The notes under the pieces are model-generated. The model saw nothing but the letters and a program-made list of their open reading frames with translations, was not told the DNA's origin and did not search any database. This document shows, in pieces, positions 5,841 through 10,901 of a DNA stretch of 10,901 nt. The stretch is from positions 1 through 10,901 of the forward strand of contig DOUV01000489.1 of assembly GCA_003520455.1 (NCBI GenBank). The letters run 5' to 3'. This DNA is from Chloroflexota bacterium (lineage in GTDB: Bacteria; Chloroflexota; Anaerolineae; Ardenticatenales; Ardenticatenaceae). Made by a program: the position numbers and the translations under genes. The first letter of the stretch is position 1. Every line of letters starts with the position of its first letter.

Positions 5841-6086
5841 TCACGAAATCTCGTCCTTCCCACCGACCGGCCTGGGGCCAAAAGTAGGTGAAGCGCAGCG
5901 CACGGCCGGCGCTGAAGAAGCGTAGGCCATCTGGACGAAGGGCGTCACCGCACCAAAGCTGGCGGCCGAGAGCACGACAACCAGAATGCCACGGCCCTGT
6001 TGCGACCGGATGGAGCCTGCCACGTTGAGACCAACCGGTTGTGCCCGCGTACCACTCTTCACGACTCTTTCCCAACCACTCTTCAT
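5841..6086 (-). pseudogene. N-terminal fragment of an EamA/DMT-type transporter
   Basis: The frame starts at ATG 6086, overlapping the CBM48 gene stop as ATGA, so the two were translationally coupled. Residues 32-60 (GRGILVVVLSAASFGAVTPF, then VQMAYASSA) match the first helix of EamA/drug-metabolite transporters. Such proteins normally have ten helices and about 280-300 residues, but this one ends at residue 81 with an unrelated tail. The frame was probably truncated at about 5900, upstream of the membrane gene at 5751. A short translated remnant is possible, but transport activity is not. Confidence 0.65.
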
Positions 6087-6409
6087 ACAGACACGTCATC
6101 CAAGAACGGGGGAGTTACAACGACCGAGTTGTGCCCACCGTAGGCATTGGGCACGTAATCGTCGGCACAGCCGTCATTACGCCAGGTGTGGTCATCAAGC
6201 AAGTAACGAAACTGATACCTCCGGCCGGCGTCCAGTTCGAGCGTGATTTCCCAGACCCCGTCGGTCCGGCGCTGCATCAGAGCATGTGACGCTGGATCCC
6301 ACCCGTTGAAATCACCAACCAGGTGGATCTGCTGAACCCACAAGCTGGCTGGGAGCTCAAAGATGACCAGGACTTTGTTCGCGCTGGGTGAGGGGGCTTT
6401 TCGAATCAT
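6083..6409 (-). CDS. Small CBM48 (AMPK-beta/isoamylase N-terminal type) glycogen-binding-like protein
   Basis: The 108-residue product is essentially one carbohydrate-binding module 48. Strands and motifs include VLVIFELP, IHLVGDFNGWDP (the conserved GxFNxWxP turn), GVWEITLELDAGRRYQFRYL and the loop DGCADDYVPNAYGGHNSVV. Such stand-alone modules bind alpha-glucans or act as scaffolds; no catalytic domain is attached. ATG 6409 is chosen because CAGGAGAG precedes it; an in-frame TTG at 6436 is less likely. The stop overlaps the EamA fragment start. It lies 77 bases after the HAD gene in the same direction. Its link to metal response is unclear. Confidence 0.85.
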   Translation of the reverse strand: MIRKAPSPSANKVLVIFELPASLWVQQIHLVGDFNGWDPASHALMQRRTDGVWEITLELDAGRRYQFRYLLDDHTWRNDGCADDYVPNAYGGHNSVVVTPPFLDDVSV

Positions 6410-6486
6410 CTCGCCGTTCTCTCCTGGCAGAGCCAAACAGGCATCGATTCACACGGCCGCGCCTGGTAGTAATGGCGGTACAACCC

Positions 6487-7173
6487 TCACGTGGAGGTGC
6501 CTACCCTGTCAAGAGCCAGCGGGGTCTGTGTCCTCACGACACTGTTGAGGACGGCCGGCAGTTCAGACAGGTCAGACGCCGTCACATCCACCCATGGCTC
6601 GGGCACCCCGCCGCCGGCGGTCACCAGTACGGTCGTCATGCCCAGCGCCGCAGCCGGGGCCAGGTTGGCAACCGAATCCTCAACCATGGCGCACTCTTCA
6701 CCACGCGCCCCGATGGCCGCCAGGACCCGCTCGTAGGCGGCGGGTTCTGGCTTCCCCACGAACCCCAGGAAGCGAATGTCGAAGATGCCGCGGAAGTGCC
6801 CCATTACGCCCAGCGCGTCCAGTACGCGACGGGCATACTCCGCGGGCGCGTTCGTGAAAATCCACTTCACCAGCTGCAGCTGCTTGAGCATGGCCGCCAG
6901 CGCCGGGTTGGGTGCCAGGAGGTGGTGCTCAACCGGGATGGCATGAACGTCGGTCAGAAAGGCATCCAGGTCCAGTCTGGCACCCCGCAACACCCCAGTG
7001 GTGCAGGAACTGTACTGCCAACAGTAGTCCGCCCGCAGTTGCTCAGCCTCAGGCAGGCGCAACCCGAGTTCGCGGGCAAAGTAGCGGGCGATACGTCGGT
7101 CTACTGCGGCCATCAGCCCGGTGGAGGGCGGGTACAAAGTGTTATCCAGGTCGAAGAGGATATGTTGGATCAT
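6487..7173 (-). CDS. HAD-superfamily hydrolase, pyrimidine 5'-nucleotidase-like
   Basis: The 228-residue protein shows the four HAD motifs. Motif I is FDLDNTLYPP (nucleophile D8, acid/base D10), motif II is TN at 107-108, motif III is GKPEP (K141) and motif IV is VEDSVAN (E165-D166). The DLDNTLYP signature and helical cap (residues 15-90) resemble the SDT1/YjjG-like 5'-nucleotidase branch that removes phosphate from pyrimidine nucleotides. The exact substrate is not determinable. It begins at ATG 7173, overlapping the patatin-like stop (TGATG), so the two are cotranslated. Confidence 0.9.
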   Translation of the reverse strand: MIQHILFDLDNTLYPPSTGLMAAVDRRIARYFARELGLRLPEAEQLRADYCWQYSSCTTGVLRGARLDLDAFLTDVHAIPVEHHLLAPNPALAAMLKQLQLVKWIFTNAPAEYARRVLDALGVMGHFRGIFDIRFLGFVGKPEPAAYERVLAAIGARGEECAMVEDSVANLAPAAALGMTTVLVTAGGGVPEPWVDVTASDLSELPAVLNSVVRTQTPLALDRVGTST

Positions 7174-7889
7174 CAGATCCCTCTCTCTACCAGGGTAGTG
7201 GAGCCTGGCGAGTTGTCAGGGCCGCCCAGCCGGGTCAGCAGACGAGCGCAGGATCCTTGCAACCAATTCCTGACGCGGAAGCGATGGCCGGCCCTCAACG
7301 CTCCATGCCGGAGCTCGAAAGACGGTTGGTCCTCCAGATACGCCACGGTCCGGTGGTAGCCGGCCTCCACCAACTCTGCAGCGTGGCTGAAATCCCAAAA
7401 GGGAAGTGGCCGAGGGGCATCAAGCAGCAGGTCACCGGGGTCTTCACCAAACAGGCGCAGCTCACCTGTCTCCAGGTGTGCCGCCACAACGTACAGTTGA
7501 ACGCCGCGAATGTCGCCGAAGCAACGGACCCCGGCAGGTGTGTGCGCCTCCACGAAGCGGCGCACATTGGTGTTCGGGTAGAGGCTTTCACACCCCCGAA
7601 CCAGCCGCCAGAGCGCCGCGACGCGATTGCCGGGATATACATTGGCCTGGGCCCAAGTGGCCCAGGCCAGGCTCAGTTCAGCCACTCCTGATAGCCCGGG
7701 GCGGGCTGCCAGGTAGACGGCGTTGAGCGCCCCCGCCGAGGTACCGACCAGAATGTGGGGCTCGACGCCGTGCTCCAGCAGAGCCTGCAGGGCCCCCACC
7801 TGCAGTGCCCCCCGGTTGCCGCCACCGCTCAGAACGAACGCTACAACCGCAGCTTCCTTACCGGTTCCCATAGTATAGTTTATCCCCAT
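7173..7889 (-). CDS. Patatin-like phospholipase family protein, apparently lacking the catalytic Asp
   Basis: Patatin-like proteins are Ser-Asp dyad acyl hydrolases acting on lipids. Here the oxyanion motif GGGNRG (22-27) and nucleophile motif GTSAG (S51) are intact. The DG[GA] motif that supplies the Asp, normally downstream of an FPP segment, is absent. The sequence passes from GEDPGDLLLDA (about 147-158) directly to PLPFWDFSHAAELVEAGYHR, a segment that usually lies near the end of such proteins. An in-frame internal deletion is the simplest reading, leaving 238 residues where about 300 would be expected. It would then be catalytically dead or only a scaffold. ATG 7889 lies inside the operator; ATG 7871 is an alternative start. 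Confidence 0.8.
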   Translation of the reverse strand: MGINYTMGTGKEAAVVAFVLSGGGNRGALQVGALQALLEHGVEPHILVGTSAGALNAVYLAARPGLSGVAELSLAWATWAQANVYPGNRVAALWRLVRGCESLYPNTNVRRFVEAHTPAGVRCFGDIRGVQLYVVAAHLETGELRLFGEDPGDLLLDAPRPLPFWDFSHAAELVEAGYHRTVAYLEDQPSFELRHGALRAGHRFRVRNWLQGSCARLLTRLGGPDNSPGSTTLVERGI

Positions 7890-7907
7890 CCCCCCCTAGG
7901 GGATATA
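7884..7907 (-). promoter_or_regulatory. CsoR-like operator at the patatin-HAD operon promoter
   Basis: The minus strand reads TATAT then CCCCTAGGGGGGGATGGGG, differing from the merA operator (4404-4427) by a single base. It overlaps the -10 and the transcription start region. The ATG inside it is present in both copies and so may be part of the operator rather than a conserved start codon. Confidence 0.7.
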
Positions 7908-7933
7908 TTACCCTAATCAGGCACTCTTGTCAA
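7905..7933 (-). promoter_or_regulatory. Promoter of the patatin-HAD-CBM48 operon
   Basis: On the minus strand TTGACA (7933-7928), a 17-bp spacer and TAATAT (7910-7905) form a near-consensus promoter. Its -35, -10 and operator match the merA promoter, while the spacer sequence differs. It should drive at least the overlapping patatin and HAD genes and probably the downstream genes to 4738. Confidence 0.8.
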
Positions 7934-8084
7934 GAGAAAAACGGGAGTTCTGTCTTGATTGTTCTGTGGCAAGAAGGAATCGTCGCGGTGCGAGCCGGGC
8001 GCACATGTCTTGGTGGGGAAGGGCTGGTCGAGGTTCTATCCTTGCTGGAGATCGGTGCTGGCAGTAGATTCTTTGCGTCGGCCG

Positions 8085-8351
8085 TCAGCACCCCGAGCGA
8101 CCGGCCTGTTCGCTTACGTCCGTCACCAGCCGTGTTCGCCGTCGCCACGCCATCAGCGACGGCGTGGCATAGGGAAGCAACGCCAGATCACTGCCGGGCG
8201 GCAGCGCCGGCAGGCCGTGCAGGCCGGTCAGCAGGTGAAGCGCGAAGAGCGCCTCGACGGCCGCGCGCGAGGCGAGCTGGGTCTCCTGCTGGCGGACATC
8301 GGGTCCGGCCATCGTCCAAAGCACGCGCCGGATAGTGTCTAGCGTCTTCAT
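8085..8351 (-). CDS. Small protein of unknown function
   Basis: The frame encodes 88 residues (MKTLDTIRRVLWTMAGPDVR... then ALFALHLLTGLHGLPALPPG... and LLPYATPSLMAWRRR). I do not recognise the family. It is predicted to be mostly helical with a moderately hydrophobic middle (ALFALHLLTGLHGL), probably too polar for a clear membrane span. ATG 8351 is favoured because GAGGG lies 7 bases upstream; ATG 8357 is also in frame. Its start overlaps the stop of the frame above it (ATGA), suggesting that it was once the second gene of an operon. The last 15 residues look low-complexity, so the 3' end may be altered. Confidence 0.5.
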   Translation of the reverse strand: MKTLDTIRRVLWTMAGPDVRQQETQLASRAAVEALFALHLLTGLHGLPALPPGSDLALLPYATPSLMAWRRRTRLVTDVSEQAGRSGC

Positions 8352-8530
8352 GGGCATCCCTCGCGTTTCAAGCCACAGCCTGAGCCGCAGCTTTCATTTT
8401 CCCGCTCGACGCGGGGTAGAGGTACATCACCCTTGACGATGTCCGCACGTCTCCCCACAATAGTCCGGTGCGCGGCACCGCCCGCCTGTTGCCGGGCCTG
8501 TGCCGGCCGACCCATACCGCCTACGAGCTG
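8348..8530 (-). pseudogene. Possible C-terminal fragment of an unidentified gene with a Cys-rich tail
   Basis: A minus-strand frame ends at TGA 8348-8350, overlapping the ATG of the small gene at 8351. Its last residues read ADIVKGDVPLPRVERENE and then SCGSGCGLKREGCP, with three clustered cysteines that could bind a metal or an iron-sulfur centre. Upstream the frame runs into the region opposite the YnfA gene, where it cannot be trusted, so only the last 50-60 codons look gene-like. I cannot name the family. The left end given here is approximate. Confidence 0.3.
8433..8461 (+). promoter_or_regulatory. Candidate promoter of the YnfA-family gene
   Basis: TTGACG (8433-8438), a 17-bp spacer and CACAAT (8456-8461) lie about 100 bases upstream of the start codon. 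The -10 is a fair rather than a good match. No G/C-tract operator like that of merA is seen here. Confidence 0.4.
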
Positions 8531-8560
8531 GATGTACAAGCGATCTGAGGAGTCGAACCC

Positions 8561-8896
8561 ATGACCATCGTCCGAGCGATGATTCTGTTTGTGTTGGCCG
8601 GCCTGGCCGAGATCGGGGGCGGGTGGCTGGTCTGGCAGTGGCTGCGCGAAGGGCGAGGGCTGCTGCTGGGCCTGCTCGGTGGCGCCGTCCTCTTTACCTA
8701 CGGCGTGATCCCCACGCTGCAGTCGGAGCCGGCCTTTGGACGCGTGTACGCCGCCTACGGCGGGATCTTCATCGTGCTGTCCATCCTCTGGGGCTGGCGG
8801 GTAGACGGCTGGCACCCCGATCGCTTCGACCTCTTGGGGGCCGGGATCGCGCTCGTGGGTGTCTTTCTCATCATGTGGGGCCGGCGCTGGTTTTAA
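8561..8896 (+). CDS. YnfA/UPF0060 family small membrane protein
   Basis: The 111-residue product is a clear UPF0060 member: [20 protein letters not shown], then [35 protein letters not shown] and [20 protein letters not shown]. Four membrane helices are expected at about 5-25, 32-52, 61-80 and 89-107. E17 in helix 1 is conserved, as in the related small multidrug resistance folds. YnfA proteins are proposed to be SMR-like efflux pumps, with limited direct evidence. The start ATG 8561 follows GAGGAG at good spacing. The gene is monocistronic, convergent with the rhodanese gene. Confidence 0.92.
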   Translation: MTIVRAMILFVLAGLAEIGGGWLVWQWLREGRGLLLGLLGGAVLFTYGVIPTLQSEPAFGRVYAAYGGIFIVLSILWGWRVDGWHPDRFDLLGAGIALVGVFLIMWGRRWF

Positions 8897-8897
8897 C

Positions 8898-8914
8898 GCC
8901 GGCTGGCTGCCGGC
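8898..8914. terminator. Hairpin between convergent genes
   Basis: GCCGGC-TGGCT-GCCGGC forms a 6-bp GC stem right after the YnfA stop codon. On the minus strand it is followed by GTTAAAACC. It may act in both directions between the convergent YnfA and rhodanese genes, but lacks a proper T run. Confidence 0.45.
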
Positions 8915-8944
8915 CCCGACTGCAGAAGGTACGCCGCGCGCCGG

Positions 8945-9655
8945 CTATACTCCACCCTCGCTGGCTCCCTGAACGTCGGCGAGCCGGCGCGCGGCGTCGC
9001 TGCGAAACAGGACCCCGACCAGCCGCCCGTCGGACGTCGAGACCACGACGCTGTCCACCTTGCGCGCTTGCATGCGCGTGGTGATGGCTTCGAGCAGCGT
9101 GTTCGGGCGGATCGTGGTCGGACCGGGCTCCATGATGGTTTCGACGAGGGCCGCGGCGTCGGCACCGAGCGCCTCCGCACGGAGACGACCCAGAACCACC
9201 CCCTCCTCGTTCACCACCAGGCACGTATCCCAGCCCGCCGCCTCGACGCGAGTTCGCACGTCGCCGACGCGCTCGGTCAGACGGCAGGTAGGAACGTCCC
9301 GTCGCGCGGCCTCACCGGCCCGCGGCAGCTCCGCGAGCTTTCCCTCTGCCGGCAGCCCGAAGGCGAACCAGTCCGCCTTCCCGGCGGTGTAATCGAAGAC
9401 TTGCGTGAATCCGAGGCTCTCGAGCCGCCACGCGGCCCGGGGGCTCATGTCTCACTGGTAATCGTGACAGTAGACGATCACCGGACGGTCCCGCCGGAGT
9501 TGGGCCGTCGTCTGGCGGTCCAGCGTCTTCAGCGGGATGTTGATCGCTCCAGGAAGGTGCTCGTCTTCGTACTCCCTCCCGGGTAATACGTCCACAAGCT
9601 GTGCGCCCTCTGCAACCAGACGGAGCACCTCATTACGATGAATCTCGATTGGCAT
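8945..9655 (-). CDS. Rhodanese-CBS protein with in-frame TGA (selenoprotein candidate)
   Basis: Read through one TGA (9452-9454), the frame gives 236 residues. An N-terminal rhodanese domain (about 1-110) has VDVLPGREYEDEHLPGAINI, the active-site Cys in VIVYCHDYQ (C63), then the TGA as residue 68 and DMSPRAAWRLESLGF. Two CBS domains follow (about 120-236, including TCLVVNEEGVVLGRL and SVVVSTSDGRLVGVLF). Rhodaneses transfer sulfur or handle persulfides; CBS pairs bind adenosyl ligands or regulate. Rhodanese homology continues in the same frame on both sides of the TGA, so no frameshift is needed. From memory, relatives carry Cys at this place (CDxxQCDxSPRAA type). Sec insertion or a nonsense mutation are the two explanations. 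The start ATG 9655 follows GGAGGAG. Without readthrough the frames are 9452-9655 and 8945-9448. Confidence 0.75.
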
Positions 9656-9788
9656 GGCTCCTCCGTTTCAGCCTCGCAATGCAGTATCAGGAGACTTGTT
9701 CGGGACTGATCGCGCGTGATCGTGTGTGCTCCACTCGCGAACATCTTCTCTCAAACGGCATCAGTCATGTGGATAGACCGGGCATCGG

Positions 9789-10298
9789 CTACCGGGCTTC
9801 CTGCCAGCCCCGCTGCCTATAGGCCCGGTAGGAGGCGCGCCCGGCCTCCTCATTGAACTCGCCCTCCCACACGCCGAGGGTCGTGTTGAGCCACCGGTAG
9901 CGCTGGTCGTTGGTGTGAAACTGCAGCGCCATGGTAAGGTGCCACTTGTGCGGTTGAGCCGGGTTGTACCCGCGCAGCCCGTACCCCCTGGCGTCGAACC
10001 AGATTCTGGCCCCGTCGTCTGTCTCGATGATCCCGCCGGGGTTGGTCCGGCACAGGTGCTGGCCCGGCGGCGGCTCGATCCCGGATCGTACCAGGAGGTA
10101 GGCGCAATTCGCGGCGAAGAATGACCAGTGAATCGTACCACGGATCTTTTCGCCGGTGATCGTGCCCTCGCCGCTCCCGATCAGTTCCCCTTCTCTGTCC
10201 CCGACAGGCACGACAATATCCGTGTCGGACCTGTACCATAGCTCTGCATCAAACAGATGCTCCAGGTGCCTGGTTTGAATCTGAGATATCGTTTCCAT
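9789..10298 (-). CDS. DUF3237-like (UPF0311) beta-barrel protein
   Basis: The 169-residue protein resembles the DUF3237 family. Its core includes GSGEGTITGEKIRGTIHWSF, the turn ETDDGARIWFDARGYGLRG and a later hydrophobic strand LTMALQFHT ending in NTTLGVWEGEF. Members are small lipocalin-like barrels, mostly of unknown function. The start ATG 10298 is preceded by AAGGTG. The gene lies 133 bases upstream of the rhodanese gene in the same direction; cotranscription is possible but not shown. Confidence 0.65.
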   Translation of the reverse strand: METISQIQTRHLEHLFDAELWYRSDTDIVVPVGDREGELIGSGEGTITGEKIRGTIHWSFFAANCAYLLVRSGIEPPPGQHLCRTNPGGIIETDDGARIWFDARGYGLRGYNPAQPHKWHLTMALQFHTNDQRYRWLNTTLGVWEGEFNEEAGRASYRAYRQRGWQEAR

Positions 10299-10313
10299 CG
10301 CTACACCTTACAT

Positions 10314-10459
10314 AACTCCTCAGCCGCTCGGCCTGGATTGCCAAATCCAGGCCAATGAGATGGCGAAACGGGCCTGGTCCGGCCAGCTCAGCCGGCGGAT
10401 CCATTCACTTCGGTCAGGACAAGTCTGGCGATCTGTGGGGTGCGGCTGGCTGAGGAGTT
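10314..10459. repeat. 146-bp element bounded by 12-bp inverted repeats with an inner 10-bp hairpin
   Basis: AACTCCTCAGCC at 10314-10325 and GGCTGAGGAGTT at 10448-10459 are exact reverse complements. Inside, GGCCTGGATT (10330-10339) and AATCCAGGCC (10344-10353) form a perfect 10-bp stem with a GCCA loop. It fills most of the space between two divergent genes. No target-site duplication is visible. It could be a small non-autonomous element or a folded 5' leader of the plus-strand gene. Confidence 0.6.
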
Positions 10460-10489
10460 GCGTCGCTTGACGAGTCAGGAGGAAAACCG

Positions 10490-10901
10490 ATGAAAAACCT
10501 ATGGCGCTTCGTCCGCGGAGGCACAGCCCTGGCCCTGCTGGTCGCTCTGGTGGTGGGCCTGGTGGTGCTGCTCCAGATGGCGAGCGGCGGCGGCGCGGGG
10601 GGGAGCCCGCGCGCTCAGGCGGTGGCCTCTCCCGGCATCGAGGTCACTCCGCCGGCACCACCTCCCGACAACCTCTCAGCACTCGCCACCGCGACTCTCG
10701 GCCCCTATCCCCCGCCCCAAGAGACACCGACAGAGACGGCGACAGCCGCCCCCTACCCCCCACCCCAGGGGACGATCCCGGTGCCCCCGACGGCCACGCC
10801 GACCCCCGGGCCGGCCGTTACACGCGGACCGACCGTGACACCCTTCCCAACCCGAGGGCCGGCACCCGATGCGGCCGGCGTCATCGCCTACGCCGCCCGC
10901 G
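10490..10901 (+). CDS. Secreted or membrane-anchored protein with Thr/Pro-rich linker (partial)
   Basis: The frame opens at ATG 10490 behind AGGAGG and is still open at the window edge (137 full codons). The N-terminus is basic then strongly hydrophobic (TALALLVALVVGLVVLLQMA), a signal peptide or signal anchor. A Gly-rich turn is followed by a long linker of Pro, Thr and Ala with the motif PYPPPQ twice. The final residues AAGVIAYAAR suggest the start of a folded domain, possibly a TolB/WD40-like propeller, but too little is present to be sure. Confidence 0.75.
   Translation, partial: MKNLWRFVRGGTALALLVALVVGLVVLLQMASGGGAGGSPRAQAVASPGIEVTPPAPPPDNLSALATATLGPYPPPQETPTETATAAPYPPPQGTIPVPPTATPTPGPAVTRGPTVTPFPTRGPAPDAAGVIAYAAR

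Noticed and set aside
5005..5925. Plus-strand frame of 306 codons opposite the repeat membrane protein
   Set aside because: Composition rich in Gln, His, Arg and Pro, typical of an antisense shadow; the opposite strand has hydrophobic helices and repeats.
6388..7359. Plus-strand frame of 323 codons opposite the HAD gene
   Set aside because: Antisense to all four HAD motifs; no recognisable domain.
7930..8335. Frames on both strands between the patatin promoter and the small unknown gene
   Set aside because: No motif, no ribosome site and low-complexity Arg/Ala/Pro tails; region 7934-8084 left as non-coding.
8400..8416. Short hairpin CCCGC-TCGAC-GCGGG as a terminator
   Set aside because: It is upstream of the YnfA promoter, only 5 bp, with no T run on the correct side.

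Overview
The window reads as a GC-rich bacterial chromosome segment with metal-response genes. Secreted or anchored proteins with Thr/Pro-rich linkers lie at both ends, in a style common in Chloroflexota (Anaerolineae-like). That lineage is an inference from protein style; no rRNA or other phylogenetic marker is present. I see no tRNA, rRNA, CRISPR array or insertion sequence.

Layout. 1-185 (+): C-terminal membrane anchor of a surface protein, closed by a strong hairpin. 285-1208 (-): two metalloregulators, a MerR-family activator and a CsoR-type repressor with the Cys-His-Cys Cu(I) ligand set. 1209-1760 holds no convincing gene; it contains the csoR promoter and a striking 19-bp perfect heptamer-based palindrome. 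1761-4453 (-): a mercury module of a promoter with a CsoR-like operator, a 38-codon candidate leader ORF, merA (mercuric reductase), a 13-bp hairpin, and an unusual membrane protein with a MerF/MerT-like head, five 19-residue Met-rich repeats and a C-terminal membrane helix. 4499-7933 (-): a second unit with a nearly identical promoter-operator, encoding a patatin-like protein (apparently missing its catalytic Asp), a HAD hydrolase, a CBM48 protein, an EamA transporter fragment, a membrane protein with the same 19-residue repeats, and an AI-2E transporter fragment. 8085-8351 and just upstream (-): a small unknown gene and a possible Cys-rich C-terminal fragment. 8561-8896 (+): a YnfA/UPF0060 membrane protein. 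8945-9655 (-): a rhodanese-CBS protein with an in-frame TGA at a Cys-like position in the active-site loop, a selenoprotein candidate. 9789-10298 (-): a DUF3237-like protein. 10314-10459: an element bounded by 12-bp inverted repeats. 10490-end (+): start of a secreted/anchored Thr/Pro-rich protein.

How it fits together. The promoters at 4425-4453 and 7905-7933 share TTGACA-N17-TA(A/G)TAT followed directly by a G/C-tract operator identical but for one base, while the spacers between -35 and -10 differ. This suggests both units form one regulon. The CsoR-like protein at 876-1208 is the natural candidate regulator, so a mercury reductase would be under a CsoR-type rather than a MerR-type operator. 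The link between the units is reinforced by the Met-rich 19-residue repeat found in one membrane protein of each. The second unit shows decay: two truncated transporter genes and an internally deleted patatin.
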